Assembly: GCA_030429455.1 (NCBI GenBank)
Contig: JAUIFC010000004.1
Span: forward strand, 1-64,000
Direction: 5' to 3'
DNA from: Bacteroidia bacterium
Lineage (GTDB): Bacteria > Bacteroidota > Bacteroidia > Flavobacteriales > Flavobacteriaceae
DNA length: 64,000 bases
Shown: positions 8,735-18,049 of the stretch, one piece after another
How positions within the stretch are numbered: position 1 is the first letter of the stretch
Layout: every line of letters starts with the position of its first letter
The notes under the pieces: model-generated
Seen by the model: only the letters and a program-made list of their open reading frames with translations
Database searches by the model: none
Told to the model about the DNA's origin: nothing
Made by a program: the position numbers and the translations under genes

Positions 8735-11482
8735 TCAAAATCTAAAATTATAAGTCACCGTTGGCACGGGAACTGTAAAAATTGAACTTTGAAAGGCTTT
8801 AACTTCTCCGTTTTCTGTCACAAAAAACGTCGAAAAAGGGTTATTTCTTCCGAGAACATTGTAAACAGAAATATTCCAAAAACTATGTGCAAACTTTTTT
8901 ATTTTGTGGTTGCCTTCAATATTAATGCCCAAATCGACACGGAAATAGTTAGGAATCCGAAATTGATTACGATCACTAAATACTACAAAAGTATTGCCGC
9001 CTTCTTGAAACTGTCCAACGGGAAAAGTGACAGGTCTTCCCGATTGGTAAATAAAATTACCTGAAAGGCTATACCTTTTGGTAAGTTTATAATTTAAAAT
9101 TAAACTCAATTCGTGAGGAATATCAAAATTTGCTGGGAAAAACTCTCCTCGATTTACACGCTCTTCAGAAAATGCACTATCGAGTCTGTAAAGTATTCGA
9201 GAAAACGAATAGCCTAAATATCCTGTCAGATCACCATCATTTTTTTTCAATAAAAACTCGACACCATAGGCTTTTCCATCACCTTGGAGGACTTCTGTTT
9301 CTACAAATTGGTTAAGTATCAGTTGTCCTCCAACCTTATAATCCAATGTATTATCCAAGTTTTTGTAGTACCCTTCAAGACTTAATTCGTACTTTGTGCC
9401 GTCCAAATTTTTAAAAACCCCTAATGAAAATTGTTCGCTTCGTTGTGGTTCTATAAAACGGTCGCTTAACTTCCAGGTGTCAATTGGCGAGGCTGTTGTA
9501 TTGTTGGACAACGTATGGATGTATTGTAACGTGCTGTTGTAAGCGGCTCTGATCGAAAATGTGGGGTCAAACAAATATCTTGCTGAAAGTCTTACTTCTG
9601 GTCCTGCATAGGTTTCTACAATTTCATTCTTTCCAAATTGGTCTACACCAATTACATTGCCTTCGGTTAATGGTGAATTAGGGCCATAAACTCTTTGTTG
9701 TGTTTCTCCTAAAAAATTGAACATAGAAAACCTTAAACCAGCACTTATGGATAAGTTTTCATTTAGCGTCCATTTGTCAGAAACATATAAAGCAGATTCC
9801 AAACCACGTTCTTGATTGACCTCAAATGGAATAACCGTAGATTCATCGCCCAATGGTTCTATTTGTCCAGGGTTTATGGTATAAAGTTTTGAGGACACAC
9901 CAAATTCTAAACGGTGTTTTTTATTTAAAAGATAATTTATTCCGTAACCAATTTCTGTTTCCTGCAAATCAAAGCCAAAGTCAAAGTTGTTGTATGCTGT
10001 CCCTTCGAACTCGATTCCAAACTCGTACCTGCTATGTGCAAGTTTTAAGTTGGATCTCGTATTGCTGTTTATTTTTCTGTCCCAATTGACGGAAGCCATT
10101 GTGTTGCTGTAAGAATACACCGAATCGACTGTAATATTAAAAACATCCTTACTGTGATAAGCGGTTATGCTTAAGTTGTTATTTTCGTTTATGTTGTGGT
10201 GATATTTTGCAATTACATCGTAAAAGGAAGCCTTGGAGTCCTTCAGGTTTGGATTATCCAGGTTTTTGAGAATCCAATCTGAATAGGTCGCCCTAACACC
10301 AACAATTAAACTTGATTTGTCTTTGACCACAGGCGTTTCTATCATTACATTGCCTGTAACAGGCCCTATGGACACTTCGCCTTTTAATTCTTCTTTGGAA
10401 GCTTCTTTTGTTGAAATGTCGAAAACAGAGGCCAACCTTCCGCCAAATTTTGCGGGCAAACTGCCTTTATAAATCTGTGCTGCATCCGAAGTAAAAGGAT
10501 TTATTGCTGAAAAAATACCAAAGAAATGTGTTGGATTATAGATAGAAGCACCATCCAGAAGAAACAAATTTTGATCTGCCTTTCCACCTCTAACATTAAA
10601 ACCTATGGCGCCTTCTCCAGCACTTGAAATTCCAGGCAATGTGGTCGCCACTTTTAGAATATCGCGTTCACCTAGAACCAAAGGTATGGTTTTAATTTGC
10701 TCTACTTCTATTCTAGAAACACCGGCTAAAGTTTGCCTAATATTGGCTTGTGCACTAGTGTTTATAAACACATCACTCAGTGCTTCGACATTCTCATTGA
10801 GCATAAAGTCGTATTGACCATCATCATAAATAATAAAACGTATTACAGAGGTTTGCATGCCCATGGCTTGGGCTGTTAAAACATGCTCTCCGTTTTTCAA
10901 CTCAATGCTGTAATTTCCTTCCATGTCCGTCGTCGTAAAGCGATTTGTTCCGTTTACTTTGATAGTCAAGCTACTAATAGCTTCGCCGGTTTTTGCATTT
11001 AAAGCTTTACCACTTAAGCTGTAAGTCGATTCGGTATTTGTTTCTTTTTGTTTTGAAATAACGACGGTCTCTATGTCATCTTGTGGATCTGTACTTATTT
11101 GAGTGTAAAACACTTGAGTTTCGGAATTCTCTTGTGGCTGAATGCTGTCTGTAAAAAAATACTTTTCAGGTAAATCTGTAATCAAGATACTTCCTAAAGT
11201 AAGTATAATTCTGTCATCCAAGATTTTAAAATTCAATGACGTCTCTTTTAGTAATTCTTGCAGAATAGCATCAATTCCTAAGTTTGTAACTGTTGTTGAA
11301 ATTACCTCATCTTCGACCCAAGCATCGATAAAGAATAGTTTGTAAGGTGTTTTTGAGTCAATTTCCAATAAGGCTTCTTTCAAACTTATATTGTTAAAAG
11401 AAAAGGTATATTGGATATCCTCTTGGCAATAGGCCAAAAGAGAAATAAAATACAGAAAACAATAGATGGTAAATTTTTGCAT
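8735..11482 (-). CDS. TonB-dependent receptor with STN and carboxypeptidase-like domains
   Basis: 915 residues: signal peptide (ending AYC), STN-like secretin/TonB domain (residues ~20-105, YTFSFNNISLKEALLEI), carboxypeptidase-regulatory-like domain (~153-235, SGKALNAKTGEAISSLTIKV), plug (~240-360, GFNVRGGKADQNLFLLDGA), then a 22-strand type barrel ending in the aromatic VTYNFRF. The STN domain may allow signalling to an anti-sigma factor, but none is adjacent. It imports a ligand across the outer membrane with TonB energy. A Fur-box-like palindrome upstream of the operon suggests an iron-related ligand (inference). Confidence 0.92.
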   Translation of the reverse strand: MQKFTIYCFLYFISLLAYCQEDIQYTFSFNNISLKEALLEIDSKTPYKLFFIDAWVEDEVISTTVTNLGIDAILQELLKETSLNFKILDDRIILTLGSILITDLPEKYFFTDSIQPQENSETQVFYTQISTDPQDDIETVVISKQKETNTESTYSLSGKALNAKTGEAISSLTIKVNGTNRFTTTDMEGNYSIELKNGEHVLTAQAMGMQTSVIRFIIYDDGQYDFMLNENVEALSDVFINTSAQANIRQTLAGVSRIEVEQIKTIPLVLGERDILKVATTLPGISSAGEGAIGFNVRGGKADQNLFLLDGASIYNPTHFFGIFSAINPFTSDAAQIYKGSLPAKFGGRLASVFDISTKEASKEELKGEVSIGPVTGNVMIETPVVKDKSSLIVGVRATYSDWILKNLDNPNLKDSKASFYDVIAKYHHNINENNNLSITAYHSKDVFNITVDSVYSYSNTMASVNWDRKINSNTRSNLKLAHSRYEFGIEFEGTAYNNFDFGFDLQETEIGYGINYLLNKKHRLEFGVSSKLYTINPGQIEPLGDESTVIPFEVNQERGLESALYVSDKWTLNENLSISAGLRFSMFNFLGETQQRVYGPNSPLTEGNVIGVDQFGKNEIVETYAGPEVRLSARYLFDPTFSIRAAYNSTLQYIHTLSNNTTASPIDTWKLSDRFIEPQRSEQFSLGVFKNLDGTKYELSLEGYYKNLDNTLDYKVGGQLILNQFVETEVLQGDGKAYGVEFLLKKNDGDLTGYLGYSFSRILYRLDSAFSEERVNRGEFFPANFDIPHELSLILNYKLTKRYSLSGNFIYQSGRPVTFPVGQFQEGGNTFVVFSDRNQFRIPNYFRVDLGINIEGNHKIKKFAHSFWNISVYNVLGRNNPFSTFFVTENGEVKAFQSSIFTVPVPTVTYNFRF

Positions 11483-11497
11483 TGAATTTCAATTATA

Positions 11498-12211
11498 TTA
11501 TTGGCCAATTATTTTTGACAATTGATGTATGGCAGAAATTAATTGTTTATCCTTTTGTTCTGTGTTCTTTGAATTCCATCTTAAATCCGATAAGATGCTT
11601 TTAGAATCAGGAAATCTAGAAATAAGGTCTTTTTTCTTTTTTACAACAAAAAAGTCGTCGTCAGTTAAAACGAAATACTCTGGTTTTACCGTCATAAATT
11701 TATAGTAAACCGAATTGTTTTTTAATACTTTCTTTACTTTCTTTTGGTGCTTTTTATAGAGTTTTAGTTGATTGATTTCAGTAAGAAGTTCATAAAACCC
11801 TGAAGGGGTTAGCTCTGAGTTTTTATTGCTTTGAATTCTTTCAAAATAAGTCTCATCAATTTTAAAGTTATCAATTTTTTCATTTAAAAGTAAAATTTGA
11901 TTTGCTCCACCTTCCTTAGAGATAACTTTAGCAATTAACTGATCTTCAAACAAATCGTACTTAATCGGAATGTCAAAATACTTTTGATTATCGTATGAAA
12001 TCCACCCTGATCTATAGGTCTCAACTTGAAAAAATCGATGTTGATCCTCCAACAAGTTATACGTATCAATAAATTCTACACCATTAAAAAGGCCAGAATT
12101 TTCAAGCCCTAAAGTATCATCGAACCAAGTAAATAAAGTTTCTTCTTGAGAACGAACATCAATACTGTTCAATAAGAAAAGGGCGAGAAAAAAAAGATTT
12201 GATTTTAACAT
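11498..12211 (-). CDS. Exported protein of unknown function, first gene of TonB receptor operon
   Basis: 237 residues with a signal peptide (MLKSNLFFLALFLLNSIDVRSQ). I do not recognise a domain. The protein is rich in aromatic residues (FTWFDDTLG, FFQVETYRSGW, YYKFMTVKPEYFVL) and has a very basic patch (KKHQKKVKKVLKN) in the second half. It precedes the receptor by 15 bp, so it is co-transcribed with it and probably acts in the periplasm or on the membrane in the same uptake process. Confidence 0.7.
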   Translation of the reverse strand: MLKSNLFFLALFLLNSIDVRSQEETLFTWFDDTLGLENSGLFNGVEFIDTYNLLEDQHRFFQVETYRSGWISYDNQKYFDIPIKYDLFEDQLIAKVISKEGGANQILLLNEKIDNFKIDETYFERIQSNKNSELTPSGFYELLTEINQLKLYKKHQKKVKKVLKNNSVYYKFMTVKPEYFVLTDDDFFVVKKKKDLISRFPDSKSILSDLRWNSKNTEQKDKQLISAIHQLSKIIGQ

Positions 12212-12267
12212 TAAAATACTTTACTCAACAAATGCGCACATAATTAGCTAAAATTTTTAATATATCG

Positions 12268-12280
12268 AATGATTATCATT
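12268..12280. promoter_or_regulatory. Fur-box-like palindrome upstream of TonB receptor operon
   Basis: AATGATTATCATT reads AATGATAATCATT on the minus strand, identical to the central 13 bases of the classic 19-bp Fur consensus GATAATGATAATCATTATC. It lies 57-69 bp upstream of the start codon at 12211, a normal promoter position. Iron repression through Fur is inferred from the match. Confidence 0.55.
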
Positions 12281-12627
12281 AAAAATATCGCTCAGGCTTG
12301 AATGCAAAGGTCGAAGATTGCTATTGGTTTTTGTAGAGTTACCTAGATCCTGCTGTTGTTTGCATTGAGTTGTCATATCCTTTCCTATCTTATACCTATA
12401 AAATTATTGCCATTTCTAGAATGATATTTCAAGCAAAAAAAGCTCTGCAAATCTTGACTAACTGAGCGTGCTTCTGCCTAGTAAATTAAACGCGCATTTT
12501 TGGGTATTCTAAACAACACTCAGTGTAATTTCCTTATTTACACCAAAACTTCAATCAATCCAAAGTACAAGAATTCAGCTTTTTTTTGAACTAAATTCAA
12601 AAACTAACAATCCCAAAATTGAAAGCT
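12281..12627. other. Gene-free spacer between two minus-strand operons
   Basis: No open frame of note on either strand. It holds the upstream part of the receptor-operon promoter region and the 3' flank of the DUF1080 gene. I see no clear terminator hairpin and no repeat. Confidence 0.5.
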
Positions 12628-13431
12628 TTATAACTCTCTTACCCAAATATTACGATAACTTACGCCACTTTGGTCTTTATGGTCTTGAAGTTTAATTGGC
12701 GCTTTTCCATGAGGCTTGTTTTTTGGCCAACCTATATACTCTGTAGTGCCTTCAATTGTAACATGATCTTGAATCAAAACGCCATTATGCAACACAGTAA
12801 TAGTTCCTGATTTGGTTTTATGACCTTGCTCATCAAACTCAGGTTCATGGAAAATGATATCGTAAGAATTCCATTCTCCCGTTGGCGAAGAGGCCATGGC
12901 TAAAGGGATGGATTGCTTGTAAATCGAACCAACTTGACCATTGACATAAGTATCGTTATCATTGTTATCCAAAACTTGAACTTCATACCTGTTTTGTAAA
13001 AACACCCCAGAATTACTTTTGTTCTGGCCTTTACCTGTACTTTCTGTTTTGGAACGCCATTCGATATGCAATTGCACACTTCCGAAGTTTCGTTTGGTTT
13101 GGATGTCTCCTGTTTTGTCTTTTACCGTCATGCTGCCATCTTCATTTAAATCCCATTTTACAGGCGATGCATCTTCAGCCGAAACCCATTCGTCAAAATT
13201 AGAACCGTCAAATAGGACAATGGCATCAGAAGGCACTTTAGTCTGCGAATCTACACTCACCTTTGGAGGCTTAGGCTCCCATTTTTCCGTTTCTTTGGGT
13301 TCTGTAGGTTCTTTTTGTTCCGCAATTTCGGTAGTTTCTTTTACTGGTTCTTTTTTATTTGATTCTTGTTGTTCTTGTTGACAACTAATCATTGCTAAAA
13401 AAAGTGTTACTAAAAAGCCAAGTCTAGCCAT
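12628..13431 (-). CDS. DUF1080 (3-keto-disaccharide hydrolase-type) lipoprotein
   Basis: 267 residues. Signal peptide with lipobox (LFLAMISC), then a charged, low-complexity E/K/P linker (residues ~22-60), then a DUF1080 jelly roll (IVLFDGSNFDEWVS, HIEWRSK, NSGVFLQNRYEVQVLD, WNSYDIIFHEPEF, VLHNGVLIQDH, IKLQDHKDQSGVSYRNIWVREL). This family (PF06439) includes enzymes that cleave glycosides oxidised to the 3-keto form. It is the last gene of a minus-strand operon with isomerase, dehydrogenase and permease genes, consistent with that job. The linker suggests surface or periplasmic tethering. Confidence 0.85.
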   Translation of the reverse strand: MARLGFLVTLFLAMISCQQEQQESNKKEPVKETTEIAEQKEPTEPKETEKWEPKPPKVSVDSQTKVPSDAIVLFDGSNFDEWVSAEDASPVKWDLNEDGSMTVKDKTGDIQTKRNFGSVQLHIEWRSKTESTGKGQNKSNSGVFLQNRYEVQVLDNNDNDTYVNGQVGSIYKQSIPLAMASSPTGEWNSYDIIFHEPEFDEQGHKTKSGTITVLHNGVLIQDHVTIEGTTEYIGWPKNKPHGKAPIKLQDHKDQSGVSYRNIWVREL

Positions 13432-13444
13432 GGTATGGTATAAT

Positions 13445-14500
13445 TTAAATCCCTAATATGTTTCTCAAATAATTTTCATCGCTATCGCCACCTCCTGCAA
13501 AATCATCAAATGCTTTTTCTGTAGCTTCTATGATATGGTTTTGAATAAAAGGAGCGCCTTCTCTAGCACCTTGTTCAGGACTTTTAACGACACATTCCCA
13601 TTCCAAAACAGCCCAAACATCACATCCGTATTCTGTAAGTTTTGTAAATACGCGTTTAAAATCTACTTGGCCATCACCAGGAGAACGGTAACGCCCCGCA
13701 CGTTCTTTCCAGTCGTTGTAACCGCCAAAAACCCCTTTTTTTCCTGTTGGCCTAAACTCTGAATCTTTAACGTGAAAAGCCTTTATAAATTCATGATAAT
13801 GATCGATGTACGTGATGTAATCCAATTGTTGCAATACAAAATGTGAAGGATCATACAAAATATTCACACGTTTATGATTTCCAGTAGCTTCCAAAAAACG
13901 TTCGAAAGTATCACCGTCGTGAATGTCCTCTACAGGATGAACCTCGTAACAAACATCTACACCAGAATCTTCAAATGCATTAAGAATTGGTAACCATCTA
14001 TTGGCTAACTCCTTAAAGCCTAAATCGATCAAGCCTTTTGGCTGCTGTGGCCAAGGGTGCATAACGGGCCAAAGTAGCGACCCTGAAAACGTCGCATGCG
14101 CTTTAAGGCCAAGGCGTTCACTAGCTTTTGCAGCATATTTTACCTGCTGAATGGCCCACTCTGTCCGTGCTTTCGGGTTTCCTTTTACCTCGTCTGGAGC
14201 AAACACATCGAACATAAGGTCATGCGCAGGATGCACCGCAACCAATTGCCCTTGAATATGTGTAGAAAGCTCTGTAATCTCAAGACCATAACTGTTTACT
14301 TTTCCTTTCAATTCGTCTGCATAGGTTTGACTTTCTGCAGCTTTCTGAAGATCCATTAAACGGGTTTCGTTACTTGGGATTTGTATGCCTTTGTACCCTA
14401 AATCCCTTGCCCACTGACATAAATTGTCGAGATTATTAAATGGGGGTTGTTCATCCATAAATTGGGCTAAAAATATAGCGGGACCTTTTATTGTTTTCAT
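13445..14500 (-). CDS. Sugar phosphate isomerase/epimerase family TIM barrel, cytoplasmic
   Basis: 351 residues without a signal peptide. Xylose-isomerase-like TIM barrel (PF01261): conserved metal-site segments VCYEVHPVEDIHD, NILYDPSHFVLQQLDY, FHVKDSEF and WAVLEWECV supply the usual E, D, H and E ligands. The family isomerises or epimerises free or keto sugars rather than phosphates in many cases. Here it lies 13 bp upstream of the DUF1080 gene and downstream of the Gfo/Idh/MocA gene, which fits processing of a 3-keto sugar. Confidence 0.88.
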   Translation of the reverse strand: MKTIKGPAIFLAQFMDEQPPFNNLDNLCQWARDLGYKGIQIPSNETRLMDLQKAAESQTYADELKGKVNSYGLEITELSTHIQGQLVAVHPAHDLMFDVFAPDEVKGNPKARTEWAIQQVKYAAKASERLGLKAHATFSGSLLWPVMHPWPQQPKGLIDLGFKELANRWLPILNAFEDSGVDVCYEVHPVEDIHDGDTFERFLEATGNHKRVNILYDPSHFVLQQLDYITYIDHYHEFIKAFHVKDSEFRPTGKKGVFGGYNDWKERAGRYRSPGDGQVDFKRVFTKLTEYGCDVWAVLEWECVVKSPEQGAREGAPFIQNHIIEATEKAFDDFAGGGDSDENYLRNILGI

Positions 14501-14550
14501 GTGTTTACTTATTAAATGTTATTCTCGAAAAAGCACTGATTCAAAAAGAC

Positions 14551-15696
14551 TTATTTCTCATCTTCAATTTCTACCCAAATATTTCCCTTATGATGAGATT
14601 CTACGGCTTTTTCAATAAAATTCATTCCTCTTACACCATCAATTATGGTAGGGTATTCGCCATGATCGTATTCTTCCTTACGAATGGCTTTGGCTACACC
14701 TTTGTAAATATTTCCCATGGCGTCAAAAATACCTTCTGGATGCCCTGGAGGCAATTTAGTGCCATCCAAAGATAAATCTGAATTGTAAGCATGACCCGGC
14801 TTTAAAACTTGTAAAGCTTTGCCTTCTTCCATCAAATAAAGGTAGTTTGGATTTTCTTGTTCCCATTTTAAACCGGCTTTATCGCCATAAATTTTTACAA
14901 TAAAGCTGTTTTCTTCTCCGGTAGCAATTTGACTTGCACTTATCAAGCCTTTAGCCTGATTATTTAGCCTTAAAAGCACTGTGCCATCTACATCCATTTT
15001 GTTATCCTGATACACAAAATTCAAATCTGCCAATACAGATTGTATCTTATGACCACTGACATATTCTAACATGTCAAATGCATGAGTGCCGATATCGCCT
15101 AAACAACAACTTATCCCAGATTTCTCCGGATCTAATCGCCATGTGGTTTTACGTTGAGATGCGTCATGAATAATTGGGTTAATCCAACCTTGATAGTATT
15201 GAGCATCAACCTTTTGAATACTTCCTAAAACCCCGTTTTTCACCATTTCCCTCATCTGACGAACCATAGGATAACCTGTGTAGGTATAAGTCACTGCAAA
15301 AACAAGTTTGGTATCTTGTAAGGTTTGTTGCAAAATTTTTGCTTCTTCATACGTTAAGGTCATTGGCTTTTCGCAGATGACATTAAAGCCGTTTTCCAAT
15401 AATTGTTTTGCCATTGGAAAATGTAGGAAATTTGGAGTAAGGACAGACACTACTTGAATGCGCTGTTCTTCAGGGAGCTTTTTCTCTTCTTTGACAAGAA
15501 ATTCTAGATCTTTATAAACTCTATTTGTCGGTATGCCTAGAGATTGTGCAAACTCAACACTTTTTTTGTAATCGACATTAAAAACTCCACCAACGAGCTC
15601 ATATTTATCATACATGGATGAAGCTACACGATGCAAAACACCAATTAAAGAATCGCTTCCTCCTCCTAGAATTCCGAGTCTAATTTTTCCAGACAT
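14551..15696 (-). CDS. Gfo/Idh/MocA family NAD(P)-dependent oxidoreductase
   Basis: 381 residues: N-terminal Rossmann fold (RLGILGGGSDSLIGVLHR, then VVSVLTPNFLHFPMAKQLL and the EKP motif in VICEKPMTLTYEEA) and a C-terminal alpha/beta domain with CCLGDIGTHAFDML, the family catalytic-site histidine region. Such enzymes oxidise or reduce hydroxyls on sugars and inositols. It is 4 bp from the upstream permease stop and belongs to the same operon. Probably acts on the same keto sugar in the cytoplasm. Confidence 0.92.
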   Translation of the reverse strand: MSGKIRLGILGGGSDSLIGVLHRVASSMYDKYELVGGVFNVDYKKSVEFAQSLGIPTNRVYKDLEFLVKEEKKLPEEQRIQVVSVLTPNFLHFPMAKQLLENGFNVICEKPMTLTYEEAKILQQTLQDTKLVFAVTYTYTGYPMVRQMREMVKNGVLGSIQKVDAQYYQGWINPIIHDASQRKTTWRLDPEKSGISCCLGDIGTHAFDMLEYVSGHKIQSVLADLNFVYQDNKMDVDGTVLLRLNNQAKGLISASQIATGEENSFIVKIYGDKAGLKWEQENPNYLYLMEEGKALQVLKPGHAYNSDLSLDGTKLPPGHPEGIFDAMGNIYKGVAKAIRKEEYDHGEYPTIIDGVRGMNFIEKAVESHHKGNIWVEIEDEK

Positions 15697-15699
15697 ATA

Positions 15700-16926
15700 T
15701 TAAGATTTATATTCTATTTTTTCGTTTTTAAATAACAGACTAAATAAGACTAAAACGCCAAGTGCAAACAAGGCTGGAAAAATCCAGATCGAATTCCAAG
15801 TGTGCGTACTGTCTTCTAACAGATTACTGTCTACAACCTGACCAGCAACCCAAAATCCGATGAGCATTCCTACACCATAAGTAGCCAAAGTAATAAGCCC
15901 TTGGGCCGCACTTTTATATTTATCTCCAGCTTTAGAGTCTGTATATATCTGTCCCGACACAAAGAAAAAGTCGTAGCAAATTCCATGGAGTGCAATACCA
16001 ATTACCAACATAAAAAACAAATCGCCTGCATTACCATAAGCAAATAATGCATAACGAATCGCCCAAGCGAGCATTCCAAAAAGAAGTGTTTTCTTAAAAC
16101 CATATTTTGTAAAAAACAGAGGCAACAACAACATAAACAAGACTTCCGAAACTTGCCCTAATGATGCCCAGGCTGTTGAATTTTCAACTTTAATTTCTGT
16201 CAAAAAAGGGCTTAAGTTTTGGTAATAAAACGCCAAAGGAATGCAGATCAAAACGGATGATAAGAAGAAAACCAAAAAGTTTCTATCCTTTAATAATTTA
16301 AGTGCATCTAGGCCCAAAATTTCTGATAATGTCATTTTGCCTTCTCTGTTTTGAGGTGGCGTTTTTGGCAAGGTAAAACTGAAAACACCTAACACCGCAG
16401 AAGCTATAGACACCATTAGGAATGTGTTCGAAAGCATCCCTTGTGCAATATTTTCTTCAGAATCCCACATGAAGACTAAACTAATGATCAAACCAGCCAA
16501 TATCCAACCGATAGTCCCAAAAACCCTGACATAAGGAAAAAACTTTGACGGGTCTTTCATTTGTCTAAATGAAATAGAATTTACCAAAGCCAAAGTCGGC
16601 ATATACGCAATCATATAACCTAAAACATAAGGATAGAAAGAGGCAAAATCTGTTGAGTTTGACATTTGATACATCAAAACTGCACCAATAAGATGAAGAA
16701 CTCCCAGAATACGCTCTGCATTAAAATAACGGTCTGCGATAAGGCCAATGATAAATGGAGCAATAATTGCACCCCAAGATTGAGTGGAAAAAGCCATTGC
16801 TGTTTCTGCACCAGAAGCACCGAGATTGTTTCCTAAAAATGTCCCTAAAGTGACAAACCAACCACCCCAAATGAAAAATTCTAAGAACATCATTATAGAA
16901 AGCTGCGTAAATCGTAATGGTTTCAT
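15700..16926 (-). CDS. MFS permease, NupG-like nucleoside/sugar:H+ symporter family
   Basis: 408 residues with twelve predicted membrane segments. The opening RFTQLSIMMFLEFFIWGGWFVTLGTFLG and the segment QMKDPSKFFPYVRVFGTIGWILAG are typical of the NupG/XapB nucleoside-symporter group of the major facilitator superfamily. In Bacteroidota, members of this group are often next to sugar oxidoreductase and isomerase genes, so the real substrate here may be a sugar or keto sugar rather than a nucleoside. Second gene of the operon, 14 bp after the lipoprotein isomerase gene. Confidence 0.85.
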   Translation of the reverse strand: MKPLRFTQLSIMMFLEFFIWGGWFVTLGTFLGNNLGASGAETAMAFSTQSWGAIIAPFIIGLIADRYFNAERILGVLHLIGAVLMYQMSNSTDFASFYPYVLGYMIAYMPTLALVNSISFRQMKDPSKFFPYVRVFGTIGWILAGLIISLVFMWDSEENIAQGMLSNTFLMVSIASAVLGVFSFTLPKTPPQNREGKMTLSEILGLDALKLLKDRNFLVFFLSSVLICIPLAFYYQNLSPFLTEIKVENSTAWASLGQVSEVLFMLLLPLFFTKYGFKKTLLFGMLAWAIRYALFAYGNAGDLFFMLVIGIALHGICYDFFFVSGQIYTDSKAGDKYKSAAQGLITLATYGVGMLIGFWVAGQVVDSNLLEDSTHTWNSIWIFPALFALGVLVLFSLLFKNEKIEYKS

Positions 16927-16940
16927 CTCAATGAGGTTTA

Positions 16941-17918
16941 TTAATTAATAGAGTTTGAACATTTTAATAAGAGGGCTTTTGTCGCTTCTATACCTTCTTT
17001 TTCAGTTAGGCGATTTCCTTCATATTCAACACCAACAAAACCAGTATATTTCGAATCCTTAACCATTTGCATGATTCTTAAAAAATCTAAGGTAGTTTCA
17101 TCGCCATTTTCTCCAAAATCATAAGATTTAGCACTTACAGCTTTTGCTCTAGGAAGCATCAATTGTATACCTTTATACTTATCAGGATACTCTTCTATAC
17201 ATTCGCCCCATTTTTCACCATCTTTTCGTTTTACACACCAATTACCAAAATCTGGAAGTGTACCACAGTTGTTCATATTCACCATATCTATGACTTCCAT
17301 CAAAGCGTCAGCATCGGATGAGAGCCAGCCGTGGTTTTCACAAAGAATATTTATGTTTTGAGTTAAAGCATAAGCCGATAGTTTTTTAAGCCCGTCGACA
17401 ACCGATGGAATCCAATCCGAAAGATCCTTAGATCCAAAGGTGTTTACACGAATCGAATGACAACGGAGTTTTTTTGCGGCATCAACCCATTTCTTATGGT
17501 TTTCCACTGCTTGATTTCTTTCAGCTTCATCAGGGCTTGCCAAATCTCCTTCTCCATCTACCATGATCAGTACATTTTCCATACCATGCTTTTCACTCAA
17601 TACTTTCAACGAGTCTATTACCGTATCAAAGCCTAAACTATCAATCTGATTTTTGTAGAGATGGTTAACATATTCCAAACCTTGAAATCCCATGTCTTTA
17701 GAAATTTCAGCAAACTTAAAGGAGCTAACACCTTCATCGTTAAATGTGCGGTGCAAAGACCATTGGGCTAACGACAATTTGAAAAATGGTGCTTTATCTT
17801 CTGTAGCTTCAGCAGTTTCAAGCATTTCTGAATTAGAATCCTTAGAGTCTTTGCAGCCTAAGGTTGCAACAAAAAACAAAAACAAAATAAGGCGTGATGA
17901 AAAAAAGGAGGGCTTCAT
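16941..17918 (-). CDS. Lipid-anchored sugar isomerase/epimerase TIM barrel, exported
   Basis: 325 residues from the ATG at 17918 (MKPSFFSSRLILFLFF); a TTG three codons upstream is not needed. The lipobox is FVATLGC. The mature part is a xylose-isomerase-like TIM barrel (FKLSLAQWSLHRTF, GFQGLEYVNHLY, NILCENHGWLSSD, CGTLPDFGNWC, GFVGVEYEGNRL). It is the exported counterpart of the cytoplasmic paralogue in the same operon, so isomerisation or epimerisation apparently can occur on both sides of the inner membrane. First gene of the minus operon. Confidence 0.85.
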   Translation of the reverse strand: MKPSFFSSRLILFLFFVATLGCKDSKDSNSEMLETAEATEDKAPFFKLSLAQWSLHRTFNDEGVSSFKFAEISKDMGFQGLEYVNHLYKNQIDSLGFDTVIDSLKVLSEKHGMENVLIMVDGEGDLASPDEAERNQAVENHKKWVDAAKKLRCHSIRVNTFGSKDLSDWIPSVVDGLKKLSAYALTQNINILCENHGWLSSDADALMEVIDMVNMNNCGTLPDFGNWCVKRKDGEKWGECIEEYPDKYKGIQLMLPRAKAVSAKSYDFGENGDETTLDFLRIMQMVKDSKYTGFVGVEYEGNRLTEKEGIEATKALLLKCSNSIN

Positions 17919-18049
17919 ATAAATCAATTTTTAAAAGAATCCCAAAAATGCTAAAATTTTATGAATTTGTAAAAAAACATAAGCAAAATAGTAAAATAAA
18001 ACACAAAAGTGTATTTTTAAACCGTTATCGTTGAAATTTACTCAATATT
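17919..18049. promoter_or_regulatory. Divergent promoter region of the two keto-sugar operons
   Basis: 131 bp of very AT-rich DNA between the lipoprotein isomerase (minus) and the GMC oxidoreductase (plus). Both operons must start here. A short dyad ACAC-AAAA-GTGT lies at 18001-18012; I cannot assign a regulator. Confidence 0.45.

Noticed and set aside
18001-18012. ACAC-AAAA-GTGT dyad in the keto-sugar divergent region as an operator
   Set aside because: Four-bp arms are too short to claim; only mentioned in the feature note.
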